From: Lacticaseibacillus mingshuiensis
GTDB lineage: Bacteria; Bacillota; Bacilli; Lactobacillales; Lactobacillaceae
Direction: 5' to 3'
Assembly (NCBI RefSeq): GCF_016861785.1
Contig: NZ_BOLS01000015.1
Coordinates: forward strand, 1 to 64,000
Length of the DNA: 64,000 nt
Within the stretch, counting starts at the first letter, position 1. Each line of letters opens with the position of its first letter. The notes under the pieces are model-generated. The model did no database searches. It saw only the letters and a list, made by a program, of their open reading frames with translations, and was not told where the DNA came from. Both the position numbers and the translations under genes were made by a program. Shown here piece by piece: positions 25,406 through 33,513 of this stretch.

Positions 25406-25942
25406 TTAGGCGATGATCCAGAGATTGGTGATCATTTGCTCCAACAGCGGGGTGTGAATGATCATCTTAGCCGCAAAAGAATCCGCCAGCAACGACTGAA
25501 TACCGGAGACCGGCACCAGCGCCGCCAGATAGATCACCAGAAAAATAAACAGATAGCCGATCACCAGGTTCAGCACCCCGCCGCCAAAAAGCCTGAGCGC
25601 CGCGTCATGGCCGCTATAGCTGAGATCATGGACCCACAGCGCCAAATACCGCGTGATCAGCCACCCGATCATCAGAATCAGGATGAACGCGACGCCGCGA
25701 TAAAATGCGTCGTCCAGCGTCAATCCCACTTTATTTGAGAAAAATACAAAGCGGCTCTGTTCCGTTGCCGAGGGATACGGCACAAACAGGCTAATGGTCT
25801 GGCCCAGTGGTTTGCACAGCGCCCAGGCCGCCAAAAAGCTGACCAGGTACCCCGCGACATGGACCAATTGAAGCCACATGCCCCGCCGCGCACCGGCGTA
25901 GAAAAAATACAGCAGCGTCAGGAGGATCAAAAAAGTCAACAT
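25406..25942 (-). CDS. cvpA: CvpA family membrane protein
   Basis: A 178-residue protein with four hydrophobic helices (residues ~2-18, 25-45, 82-100 and 122-145). The GARRGMWLQLVHVAGYLVSF segment near the N-terminus is typical of CvpA. The family was first tied to colicin V production and is now associated with envelope stability. It lies in the zapA-cvpA-mutS2 order usual for Firmicutes. The start is GCGCGTATG with a GGAG-type site 5-8 bases upstream. Confidence 0.88.
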   Translation of the reverse strand: MLTFLILLTLLYFFYAGARRGMWLQLVHVAGYLVSFLAAWALCKPLGQTISLFVPYPSATEQSRFVFFSNKVGLTLDDAFYRGVAFILILMIGWLITRYLALWVHDLSYSGHDAALRLFGGGVLNLVIGYLFIFLVIYLAALVPVSGIQSLLADSFAAKMIIHTPLLEQMITNLWIIA

Positions 25943-25950
25943 ACGCGCTC

Positions 25951-26184
25951 CTACTCTGCCTGTTCTTGGGCTTCCTGCTGCTTGATCACGTCGGAAACGG
26001 CGTTGAACGCCAGCAGAATCGCCGCCTGTTCGTCACTCATTGCTGGGGACAGGGCCTTGATCTGGGCGAGTTGGGCATTGAGAAGCTGGGTCGTCGCCGC
26101 AAAATGCTCCGGAGTGGCCGCGCCGATGATCGTATAAGTGTGGTTGCCGATAACGGCTTTGTAACGTCTTTTCTGTTCGCCCAC
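25951..26184 (-). CDS. zapA: Cell division protein ZapA
   Basis: A 77-residue protein starting at GTG, chosen because GGAGG lies 7 bases upstream and the resulting start GEQKRRYKAVIGNHTYTIIG aligns with ZapA. Its N-terminal beta hairpin (~5-25) and long helix (~30-75) make the FtsZ-crosslinking dimer/tetramer. It lies 8 bases before cvpA. Longer in-frame starts upstream run through a terminator. Confidence 0.88.
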   Translation of the reverse strand: MGEQKRRYKAVIGNHTYTIIGAATPEHFAATTQLLNAQLAQIKALSPAMSDEQAAILLAFNAVSDVIKQQEAQEQAE

Positions 26185-26242
26185 CTGACTGCCTCCTTGA
26201 AATGTCATACTGATTGATTTTACCATGAAATCAGGGTAACGA

Positions 26243-26275
26243 AAAGCCAGCATCCCGACTGGGGGTGCTGGCTTT
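26243..26275 (-). terminator. Hairpin between the DUF1292 gene and zapA
   Basis: AAAGCCAGCA (26243-26252) and TGCTGGCTTT (26266-26275) form a 10-bp stem. The T-run is short, so it may be a weak terminator or attenuator within the string. Confidence 0.6.
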
Positions 26276-26284
26276 GTGCAAGTC

Positions 26285-26626
26285 TTATTCGTTTGTGTCG
26301 TCTGAGTCGTCCGAATCGTCATCCTCATCATCAAGGAAGGTGTTCAGGACCTCTTCGACCATCGCCCATTCATCGTCGTCTTCGATCGGGAAGAGGTCGC
26401 CTTGCGACGCATCCCCATTTTCATCCGGCGTGAAGGAAAAGGCCTGAATCTCAACTTCCTCATCGTCAGCCGCGCTTTGCGGGAACAACAGCACATAGCT
26501 CTTGCCATAATCTTCCGAGTCGAAGGTGAAAAGCACTTGGTATAATTCTTCGTTCCCTTTTTCGTCGACCAGCGTGATCAGCTGATCGTCGCCGCCTGGG
26601 GTGAGGTGTTCGTTGTTATCTGCCAT
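26285..26626 (-). CDS. DUF1292 (YrzB) family protein
   Basis: A 113-residue acidic protein. The conserved core [20 protein letters not shown] and SYVLLFP identify DUF1292. The tail (~85-113) is almost entirely Asp, Glu and Ser. Its function is unknown. It lies between yqgF and zapA, its conserved place in Firmicutes. GGAGG precedes the ATG. Confidence 0.9.
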   Translation of the reverse strand: MADNNEHLTPGGDDQLITLVDEKGNEELYQVLFTFDSEDYGKSYVLLFPQSAADDEEVEIQAFSFTPDENGDASQGDLFPIEDDDEWAMVEEVLNTFLDDEDDDSDDSDDTNE

Positions 26627-26642
26627 GATTGCCCTCCTGAGG

Positions 26643-27065
26643 TCAATGACTGTGTTGATCGAGATAATTTTGCAGAATCATTTGTGCCGCAAGCTTGTCG
26701 ATCACCTGTTTTTGCCGTTTCCGCGACGCGTCTGCCTCTTCGATCAACATCCGCGAGGCCTCAACGGTGGTGAGTCGCTCATCTGAAAAAACGACCGGTA
26801 AGCCGAACAGTTGCTCAAGCTTGGCCCCATACTCCTGGGATTTTTCAGCCCGCGGACCCAGCGTGTTGTTCATGTTTTTGGGTAGCCCCACAACAAAGCC
26901 GGTCACCTCATACTGAGCGACCAGCTCCTGAACGCGTGGCAACCCAAAGTCGCCTTTATCTTCATTGATTCGGATGATCTCGAGTCCCTGTGCGGTCCAG
27001 CCAAATGGGTCGCTGATCGCGACACCGACAGTCCGTGAACCGACATCTAGGCCCATCAAACGCAT
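26643..27065 (-). CDS. ruvX: Holliday-junction resolvase-like YqgF/RuvX
   Basis: A 140-residue RNase H-fold protein. The catalytic acidic residues are in [16 protein letters not shown] (residues 3-18), VGLPKNM (~60-66) and FSDERLTT (~93-100). The family processes 16S rRNA 5' ends and may act on junction DNA. It abuts the IreB gene, with no gap. Confidence 0.93.
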   Translation of the reverse strand: MRLMGLDVGSRTVGVAISDPFGWTAQGLEIIRINEDKGDFGLPRVQELVAQYEVTGFVVGLPKNMNNTLGPRAEKSQEYGAKLEQLFGLPVVFSDERLTTVEASRMLIEEADASRKRQKQVIDKLAAQMILQNYLDQHSH

Positions 27066-27326
27066 CTAGTCTTTCTCCTTGCCGAGATAGTTGCGAACGA
27101 GCTCTTCAATGATCTCGTCGCGTTCGTGTTTGCGAATCAAGCTTCGCGCGTCGTTATACCGCGGGATATAGGCCGGGTCTCCGGAGATCAGGTACCCCAC
27201 GATCTGGTTGATCGGGTTATATCCTTTCTCCTCAAGCGACTTGTAGACCGTCTCCAGCGTTTCGTGAACATTCTTCGGGTTGTTATCCTTAAAATCAAAG
27301 TGGACGGTTTGATCCAATGTGCTCAT
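27066..27326 (-). CDS. ireB: IreB family regulatory phosphoprotein
   Basis: The 86-residue form starts [12 protein letters not shown], with GAGGTG upstream; the longer frame lacks a site. The protein matches IreB (DUF965) nearly end to end: the [20 protein letters not shown] stretch, then [18 protein letters not shown] and [17 protein letters not shown]. In enterococci IreB is a substrate of the Ser/Thr kinase IreK and controls intrinsic cephalosporin resistance. The Thr pair used there is not obvious here beyond the N-terminal Thr3/Thr7. Confidence 0.92.
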   Translation of the reverse strand: MSTLDQTVHFDFKDNNPKNVHETLETVYKSLEEKGYNPINQIVGYLISGDPAYIPRYNDARSLIRKHERDEIIEELVRNYLGKEKD

Positions 27327-27402
27327 TCTTAACACCTCTATTCTGTCCAATTCATTGCCTATTTTACTTGAAAAAGGCAAAAAGTACAAACATGTAAGAC
27401 CA

Positions 27403-27520
27403 GGGTGCGGAGGCCCGCGGGATGGTGGGGTAGCTAACTTGGCTCGGGTGCTTGAGGCGCACTTCGCCTCGAGTGCACGAGACAGTTAGATGTCCCCACC
27501 ATGCGGGCCGAAGCCCAACT
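27403..27520. repeat. Family A repeat 3A (type I)
   Basis: Stems: GGCCCGC (27412-27418)/GCGGGCC (27503-27509); ATGGTGGGG (27422-27430)/CCCCACCAT (27494-27502); CTAACT/AGTTAG; CTCG/CGAG; apical GAGGCG/CGCCTC around CACTT. The ends are GGGTGCGG and GAAGCCCAACT. First of five head-to-tail units downstream of alaS. Confidence 0.92.
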
Positions 27521-27526
27521 TGACCA

Positions 27527-27647
27527 GGGTGCGGAGCCGAGCGTTTAGGGGTGGGCAGGTAGTTTGCCCTGGGCGATTGATGGCGCACTTAGCCATCGAG
27601 CGACTAGAGCAACTACATGTCCCACCCCTGCTCGGCGGAGCCCAACT
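27527..27647. repeat. Family A repeat 3B (type II)
   Basis: Outer stem GCCGAGC/GCTCGGC; middle AGGGGTGGG (27547-27555)/CCCACCCCT (27621-27629); apical ATGGC/GCCAT. Same end sequences as 3A. A TGACCA linker separates it from 3A. Confidence 0.9.
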
Positions 27648-27653
27648 TGACCA

Positions 27654-27771
27654 GGGTGCGGAGGCCCGCGGGATGGTGGGGCAGCTAACTTGGCTCGGGT
27701 GCTTGAGGCGCACTTCGCCTCGAGTGCACGAGACAGTTAGATGTCCCCACCATGCGGGCCGAAGCCCAACT
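27654..27771. repeat. Family A repeat 3C (type I)
   Basis: Almost identical to 3A; one base differs, GGGGCAG for GGGGTAG, after the middle stem. Confidence 0.92.
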
Positions 27772-27777
27772 TGACCA

Positions 27778-27897
27778 GGGTGCGAAGCCGAGCGTTTAGG
27801 TCTGAGCGGCTAGTACGGCCTGGGCGCGTGTGGCGCACTTAGCCATGCGTGACCAGGCCGTACTAGATGCCTCAGACCTGCCGCGCGAAGCCCAACT
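27778..27897. repeat. Family A repeat 3D (type II, mixed outer arms)
   Basis: The middle stem AGGTCTGAG/CTCAGACCT is intact. The left outer arm is GCCGAGC but the right outer arm is GCCGCGC, which do not pair. The right arm matches copy 2B, the left arm 3B. Confidence 0.88.
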
Positions 27898-27900
27898 ACT

Positions 27901-27996
27901 GTGCGGAGGCCCGCGGGATGGTGGGGTAGCTAACTTGGGTCGCGTGCTTGAGGCGCACTTCGCCTCGAGTGCACGAGACAGTTAGATGTCCCCACC
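27901..27996. repeat. Family A repeat 3E (type I, right end missing)
   Basis: It matches 3A up to CCCCACC, then stops 11 bases before the alaS stop codon. The right outer arm and tail are missing. Confidence 0.88.
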
Positions 27997-28007
27997 TCCT
28001 CAACGCC

Positions 28008-30647
28008 CTACTTCGCCGCTAGCGTCTCCGCCGCCAGCTTCAGTGCGTCTTGAATGCCGGCCGGATTTTTCCCGCCAGCTTGGGCCATGTCTGGGCGACC
28101 GCCGCCACCGCCGCCGATCGCCGGGGCAATGGCCTTGATCAGATCGCCGGCTTTGACGCCGCGCTGGATGGCGTCCTTGCTGGCCCCAACGAGCAGGCTG
28201 ACTTTATCGTCGCTTGCCGTTGCCAGGACCAACACATCAGAGACGGCCTTATCGCGCCACTGGTCGCCCAATTGCCGCAATTCGTTCATCCCGGCCACAT
28301 TGACCTTGGCCGCGACCAGCGTGAAGTCGCCGGCTTCTTGGACATTGCCGAACACGTCGCCAGCTGCTTGACTGGCTAATTTTGCCTGCAAGCCTTCGAC
28401 GGTCTTTTGGCTGGCTTTAAGGTCGGCCTGCAACTGCTCGACTTTATGCGGCACATTTTTCACCTGGTCGCTCTTCAGGTTCGCCGCCGTCTCTGCCAGC
28501 AGGTCTTCCTGCTGGGTCAGATACTCATAGGCTTCCTTGGAGGTCACGGCTTCGATGCGCCGAACGCCAGCGCCGATCCCGGATTCGCCGGTGATCTTGA
28601 ACAGGCCAAGCGCCGCGGTATTAACGGGATGCGTTCCGCCATCGAATTCACGGTTGAAATCGCCGATGGTCACAACGCGCACCGTCTTGCCGTACTTATC
28701 GCCAAACATCGCGATCGCGCCTTGCTTCTTCGCCTCTTCGATTGGCATCTCTTCCCAAGTGATCGGGAGCTGACGCCAGATCTGCTCATTGACGATCGCT
28801 TCCACCTGGCGAAGTTGCTCGCTGGTGACCTGACCGAAGTTCGTGAAGTCAAAACGCAGATAGGTCGGCTCGACCAGGGAACCTGCCTGATGCGTATGCT
28901 CGCCGAGGACTTGGCGCAGCGCTTGATCCAGCAAATGCGTCGCGGTATGGTTCATCGAGACCTTGCGCCGGCGTTCCGTATCGACCTTCAGGAAGTACGT
29001 CGCGCCTTTTTCGAGCGTGTTTTCGACTTCGACGGTATGCAAGTTCTGGCCATTTGGCGCATGCTGCACATCAGTGACCTTTGCGACCACCGCGCCATCT
29101 TCGTCCTCGACCACCCCAGTATCCGCGACCTGGCCACCCATTTCTGCATAAAATGGCGTCTGGTCAAAAATCAATTGCGCAGTACCGGCCTCGACCCGCG
29201 TCTTTTCAGCATCGTCTTGGATGAGGTCCGTCAACGTTGCCTGATCTTCAAGATCCGTCCAGCCGGTAAACTGACTTTCGGACTTGATTGCCATCAGCGT
29301 CTTGTCCTGGCTGCCCATGGACTGCTGATCGCCACGTGCGGCCCGGGCGCGTTCGCGCTGCGCCGTCATGTTCGCTTCGTAGCCCTTCATATCAACATCG
29401 ATGCCCTGATCGCCGGCGATCTCCTTGGTCAATTCGACTGGGAAGCCAAAGGTATCAAACAGCTTGAAGGCGGTCGCGCCTGGAATGACGGTTTCACCAG
29501 TTGCCTGCAGATCCGCGATGCTCTTGTTGAGCAGGCTCAGACCTGCATCAAGGGTCTCCGCGAACCGTTTTTCCTCAGAGCGAATGACCTTCTGGATGAA
29601 TTCCTGATTGCGCAGGATCTCTGGGTAATAGCTCTGCATGATGTTACCAACGACAGGTACGAGCTGGTAGAGGAATTCGCCTTGAATGCCGAGACGGCGG
29701 CCATTGACTGCCGCGCGGCGAATCAGCCGGCGCAGGACATAGCCACGGCCTTCATTTGATGGCAACGCGCCATCCCCGATTGCAAACGTGACAGTGCGCG
29801 CGTGGTCGGCGATGATCTTGAACGCCACATCGTCATGCTTGTCGGCGCCATATGTGCGGTGGTCGCTGAGCGTTTCCGTGTACTTGATCAGCGGCATGAA
29901 CAGATCCGTCTCGAAGTTGGTGGCAGTATGCTGCATGACCGAAACGACACGCTCAAGGCCCATCCCAGTATCAATGTTTTTATGCGGCTGATCGACATAG
30001 CGGCCATCCGGCAAATGATTGTATTGGGAAAAGACGATGTTCCAGATCTCCAGGTAGCGCTCGTTTTCCCCGCCTGGATGATTCTCCGGATCGTCATCGG
30101 CCACGTTGTTATACTGCTGGCCGCGGTCAAAAAAGATCTCCGTATCCGGACCCGATGGCCCTTCGCCGATATCCCAGAAGTTGTCTTCAACCTCAAAGAT
30201 ATGCGACGCCGGCACGCCAGTCTTTTCCCACAAGGCTTTGGCATCTTGGTCCTTCGGGTAGACTGTCACATACAGTTTCTCTGGATCAAGCGCGAACCAT
30301 TTGGGACTCGTCAGCAATTCCCACGCCCAAGGAATCACTTCCTTTTTAAAATAATCCCCAACGGAAAAATTCCCCAGCATCTCGAAAAATGTCAGGTGGC
30401 GAGCGGTCTTGCCGACGTTTTCGATATCATTGGTCCGAATGGATTTCTGCGCATTTGTGATCCGCGGGTTCTTCGGGACCACGGAGCCATCAAAATACTT
30501 TTTCAGCGTCGCCACGCCAGAGTTGATCCACAAAAGGGTCGGATCATCCACTGGAATCAGGCTGGCTGAAGGCTCAACGTCATGCCCTTTTTCCTTGAAA
30601 AAATCCAAGAACATCTGGCGCACTTGGCTGCTCGATAATTCTTTCAT
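28008..30647 (-). CDS. alaS: Alanyl-tRNA synthetase
   Basis: An 879-residue class II synthetase. The start at MKELSSSQVRQMFL has GGGAGG upstream. The aminoacylation core (1-~440) includes FLDFFKEKGH and the motif 2/3 region. The editing domain has HTATHLLDQAL (His ligands), and a DHHA1 domain ends in GGGGGRPDMAQAGG. One oddity: the usual CGGTH zinc motif reads DGGTH here, with Asp in place of Cys. Expression is controlled by the T-box leader upstream. Confidence 0.97.
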   Translation of the reverse strand: MKELSSSQVRQMFLDFFKEKGHDVEPSASLIPVDDPTLLWINSGVATLKKYFDGSVVPKNPRITNAQKSIRTNDIENVGKTARHLTFFEMLGNFSVGDYFKKEVIPWAWELLTSPKWFALDPEKLYVTVYPKDQDAKALWEKTGVPASHIFEVEDNFWDIGEGPSGPDTEIFFDRGQQYNNVADDDPENHPGGENERYLEIWNIVFSQYNHLPDGRYVDQPHKNIDTGMGLERVVSVMQHTATNFETDLFMPLIKYTETLSDHRTYGADKHDDVAFKIIADHARTVTFAIGDGALPSNEGRGYVLRRLIRRAAVNGRRLGIQGEFLYQLVPVVGNIMQSYYPEILRNQEFIQKVIRSEEKRFAETLDAGLSLLNKSIADLQATGETVIPGATAFKLFDTFGFPVELTKEIAGDQGIDVDMKGYEANMTAQRERARAARGDQQSMGSQDKTLMAIKSESQFTGWTDLEDQATLTDLIQDDAEKTRVEAGTAQLIFDQTPFYAEMGGQVADTGVVEDEDGAVVAKVTDVQHAPNGQNLHTVEVENTLEKGATYFLKVDTERRRKVSMNHTATHLLDQALRQVLGEHTHQAGSLVEPTYLRFDFTNFGQVTSEQLRQVEAIVNEQIWRQLPITWEEMPIEEAKKQGAIAMFGDKYGKTVRVVTIGDFNREFDGGTHPVNTAALGLFKITGESGIGAGVRRIEAVTSKEAYEYLTQQEDLLAETAANLKSDQVKNVPHKVEQLQADLKASQKTVEGLQAKLASQAAGDVFGNVQEAGDFTLVAAKVNVAGMNELRQLGDQWRDKAVSDVLVLATASDDKVSLLVGASKDAIQRGVKAGDLIKAIAPAIGGGGGGRPDMAQAGGKNPAGIQDALKLAAETLAAK

Positions 30648-30663
30648 CTGTTTTCCTCCCAAA

Positions 30664-30852
30664 ATAAAAACACCGCTGCATATTCAAGGACGCTTGCGCG
30701 CGGTACCACCTTGTTTGCAACGATGTTGATCGTTTACCACTTCATTGATGTATTCACTTGATGATCAGGGAGCATGCTCGACATGGACCACACGGCTCTC
30801 AGCAATGCCGCATTTTCTGGATGGTCAGCCAACTCGAACACATATCCTAACA
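30664..30852 (-). promoter_or_regulatory. T-box riboswitch leader of alaS
   Basis: On the minus strand the leader contains the T-box core AAGGTGGTACCGCG (30699-30712). An ACCGC/GCGGT terminator hairpin follows, with the TTTTTATTTT run at about 30661-30670. Upstream is the stem I region of about 130 bases. Uncharged tRNA-Ala is expected to stabilise the antiterminator and turn alaS on. I could not place the specifier codon with confidence. Confidence 0.88.
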
Positions 30853-30859
30853 ATGGCTC

Positions 30860-30888
30860 ATTATACGAAGAGAGACAGCGAGTGTCAA
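30860..30888 (-). promoter_or_regulatory. Consensus promoter of alaS
   Basis: TTGACA (30883-30888), 17-base spacer, TATAAT (30860-30865), read on the minus strand. Both hexamers are perfect. The family A array begins 9 bases upstream of the -35. Confidence 0.9.
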
Positions 30889-30896
30889 ACAAGAAA

Positions 30897-31017
30897 GGGT
30901 GCGGAGCCGAACGTTTTGGGGTGAGCAGCTAGTGCGGCCTGGGCGGTTGATGGCGTCTTTTGCCATCGGGCGACCAGGACGACTAGATGTCCCACCCCTG
31001 CTCGGCAAAGCCCAACT
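30897..31017. repeat. Family A repeat 4A (type II)
   Basis: Left GCCGAAC, right GCTCGGC (one mismatch); middle GGGGTGAG with the CCCACCCC side; apical ATGGC/GCCAT. Ends GGGTGCGG and AAAGCCCAACT. It lies just upstream of the alaS promoter. Confidence 0.87.
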
Positions 31018-31018
31018 A

Positions 31019-31138
31019 GGGTGCGCAGGCCCGCGGGATGGTCGAGTAGCTAGTTTGGCTTGGGTGCTTGGTGGCGCGCCTTGCCACCGAGTGCACAAGA
31101 CAACTAGATACCTCGACCATGCGGGCCGGAGCCCAACT
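31019..31138. repeat. Family A repeat 4B (type I)
   Basis: Outer GGCCCGC/GCGGGCC; middle ATGGTCGAG/CTCGACCAT, differing from 3A at paired positions on both sides; apical GGTGGC/GCCACC. Confidence 0.9.
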
Positions 31139-31143
31139 GCAAA

Positions 31144-31193
31144 GGGTGCGGAGCCGAGCGTTTAGGGGTGAGCAGCCCCGCGGACTGGCCTCG
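31144..31193. repeat. Family A repeat 4C (type II, shrunken)
   Basis: Left end GGGTGCGGAGCCGAGCGTTT, then GGGG/CCCC around TGAGCAG, then CCTCGGC. The long apical arm is missing. It ends 11 bases before the stop of the next minus-strand gene. Confidence 0.7.
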
Positions 31194-31204
31194 GCAGTCG
31201 CTCA

Positions 31205-32134
31205 CTAATTCAGCTCGATCCGCACCAATTTCCGGTACCGCTGCGCTTCAAACGGCTGTTCCACCGCCGCCCGATAAAATGGGGACAATTTCAACAGCGA
31301 GTCCCCCTTTTGATAAGGCACCGCTGCGACCTCCTCGCCTTGCGTCAATTCGGCGCTTGGCCGCTGCGTTGGGAAGGTCAGGCCAAACCGGTTTGGCAGA
31401 TACGCTGGCACCGTTTCCGGCACCGCGTTGCCCCAGGCAAACAGCTGTGAAAAGCCGCCGCCCAGCAACCATTCATAGTCCCGAGCTGTCGGCAACGCAA
31501 ACCCAAAGCCGCCGAGTTGTTTGACCAGCGCCGCCTTAGTCCAGCGATGCTTGAGCGCAACTTGATAATGATGGCTGCTGGCCAATCGAAGCACCACCTG
31601 CCCCGCAGTCAATACCGCCGGCCAAGGTTCTTGGGCCGCGGGATCCAGCGATGTGGTCCGCGGCTCGATCAGTGACAGCACAGTGGGCTTGTACGGCACA
31701 TAGGCAAAATGATTGCCCCGAAAAACCTGCGTGGTCAAATTGACCTGGCCGATCACTTCCTCATCGCTGGCCACACTGCGACGCGCGACCAGCATCGGCG
31801 GCAAGTCCACCACGGCAGGCGCACTGAGCTGATCACGCATCTCCCGGCTGGAAAGACCCAGCGACTCAGCCAACCCGGCAAGCTCAGTTGGCAGTGGCGT
31901 TTCGATGCCGAGCTTGACGTGGCGCTGACCCGGCACGAACCGCAACCACTCGCCACCGATCAAGGCGTCGAAGGTCTGCAGCCCCTGGCCAAAATAGCTG
32001 ACGCTCACCGGCACCAACGCATCAACTGCCAAAAGCGGGCTGAGAAAATACCGCGTGAGTTGTTCAAAGATAAAGCGGCGCCGGTCATCCGGCAAAAGCC
32101 GCCAATTGTCCATCAAAAGATCCTGGCTTGCCAT
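31205..32134 (-). CDS. Hypothetical protein, 309 residues
   Basis: Not recognised. It is a soluble protein with no signal peptide or membrane helix. The first ~130 residues look mixed alpha/beta (RRRFIFEQLTRYFLSPLLAV). The second half has a YEWLLGGGFSQLFAWGN segment that loosely recalls the formylglycine-generating-enzyme (SUMF) fold, where a W-G-N stretch also occurs; this is a weak resemblance only. AGGA precedes the ATG. It lies 32 bases after cshB and may be the last gene of that operon. Confidence 0.7.
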   Translation of the reverse strand: MASQDLLMDNWRLLPDDRRRFIFEQLTRYFLSPLLAVDALVPVSVSYFGQGLQTFDALIGGEWLRFVPGQRHVKLGIETPLPTELAGLAESLGLSSREMRDQLSAPAVVDLPPMLVARRSVASDEEVIGQVNLTTQVFRGNHFAYVPYKPTVLSLIEPRTTSLDPAAQEPWPAVLTAGQVVLRLASSHHYQVALKHRWTKAALVKQLGGFGFALPTARDYEWLLGGGFSQLFAWGNAVPETVPAYLPNRFGLTFPTQRPSAELTQGEEVAAVPYQKGDSLLKLSPFYRAAVEQPFEAQRYRKLVRIELN

Positions 32135-32166
32135 CCTTTTCCTGCTTTCACACGTTGACGAAACGG

Positions 32167-33513
32167 TCAGTATTCCTTCTTGTTTTGCTTCCGCGCGGTG
32201 CGAGCCGCGTCACGTTTTTCAACCCGGCGATTGAACCAAGCCTCTTTGTCCGCGGCTTTCTTGATCTTCTTCTTGTAGCCTGGCATCTTGGTCTTCGCGG
32301 CCTTGGCTGCCATGCCCTTGATGCGGCCCGATCGCGTATCGGCTTGCGGCTTGCGGCTGCGACGCCGATCACGATCATAACTATCGACGATGCGGCCATC
32401 CTTGACCTGCTTTGGGGCAAAATGAATCCCGAGATGCTCCAATTCGGCGATCTGCGCTTCTTGACCGGGTTCATACAAGGTGATCGCGGTACCCGAAAGG
32501 CCATTGCGCCCGGTCCGCCCCACACGATGAACGAAGAACTCGTTGTCCTTTGGCAGCTCCGCGTTGATCACCAGCGACACACCTTCGATATCGATGCCGC
32601 GGGCGGCCAGATCCGTCGCCACCACGTATTGGAACTTCTGGTCAACGACTTCCTTCATCACGCGCTTGCGTTCACGCGGTGGCAGCCCGCCATGGATCTT
32701 CGCCACTTTGAGGCCTTGCTCGGTGAGGTAGTGATGAATCGCATCCACCGATGTCTTCGTGTTCGCGAAGATCAGCGCGAGGAACGGCTCGCCCATGGTC
32801 AGGAGCTGATACAGCAGCTGATTTTTATCCCGCCCCTTGGACGCGATCAACAGATTTTCGACGGTATCGGCGATCACAGACTGCGGTTTGATCATGATCG
32901 TGGTGGGATTCGCCATGTATTTTTTCAAAAATGGCTGGAGCTTTTGCGGAATCGTGGCGGAAAAGACCAACATCTGCAGGCCAGCTGGGAAAGTCGACGC
33001 GATCTTGTCCACATCGCCTAAAAAGCCCATATCCAGGGTCATGTCGGCTTCATCGACAACAAAGACTTGCGCCGTGTACGCCGCCAGCGCCCCATTTTGC
33101 ATTAAGTCCAAGACGCGGCCTGGTGTGCCAATGACCAAATGGGGCTGTTGATGATGTAATTTGTCGATCTGTTTTTGCTTGTCCGTGCCGCCGACATAAT
33201 TCTGAATGCGCAGGCCCGGCATGAATTGGCTGAGCTGCTCGGCGACGGTGAAAAGCTGAGTCGCCAGTTCCCGTGACGGCGCGGTGATCACAGCCTGGAC
33301 CTCATCCTTGGCCACATCGATGTGCGACAAGATCGGCACCAAAAAGGCATGCGTCTTACCTGAGCCGGTCTGACTTTGGCCGATGATGCTTTCGCCGCGC
33401 AAAACGGCTGGAATGACCTTGGCCTGAATCGGCGTCGGCGTGGTGATCTTCATTGCGTCCAGGCCCTGAAGCACTTCGGGACGCAAGGTGTACTGCGCAA
33501 ATTGATTAGCCAT
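32167..33513 (-). CDS. cshB: DEAD-box RNA helicase CshB
   Basis: A 448-residue helicase. Q motif TPTPIQAKVIP (residues ~25-35); motif I SQTGSGKT (~46-53); Ia PSRELATQ; Ib TPGRVLDL; motif II VVDEADMTLDMGFL, with DEAD; motif III SATIP; motif V TDLAARGIDIEGV; motif VI HRVGRTGRNG. A basic C-terminal tail rich in Lys and Arg is expected to bind RNA. The CshB group assists cold growth and ribosome assembly. It overlaps nrnA by 8 bases. Confidence 0.93.
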   Translation of the reverse strand: MANQFAQYTLRPEVLQGLDAMKITTPTPIQAKVIPAVLRGESIIGQSQTGSGKTHAFLVPILSHIDVAKDEVQAVITAPSRELATQLFTVAEQLSQFMPGLRIQNYVGGTDKQKQIDKLHHQQPHLVIGTPGRVLDLMQNGALAAYTAQVFVVDEADMTLDMGFLGDVDKIASTFPAGLQMLVFSATIPQKLQPFLKKYMANPTTIMIKPQSVIADTVENLLIASKGRDKNQLLYQLLTMGEPFLALIFANTKTSVDAIHHYLTEQGLKVAKIHGGLPPRERKRVMKEVVDQKFQYVVATDLAARGIDIEGVSLVINAELPKDNEFFVHRVGRTGRNGLSGTAITLYEPGQEAQIAELEHLGIHFAPKQVKDGRIVDSYDRDRRRSRKPQADTRSGRIKGMAAKAAKTKMPGYKKKIKKAADKEAWFNRRVEKRDAARTARKQNKKEY

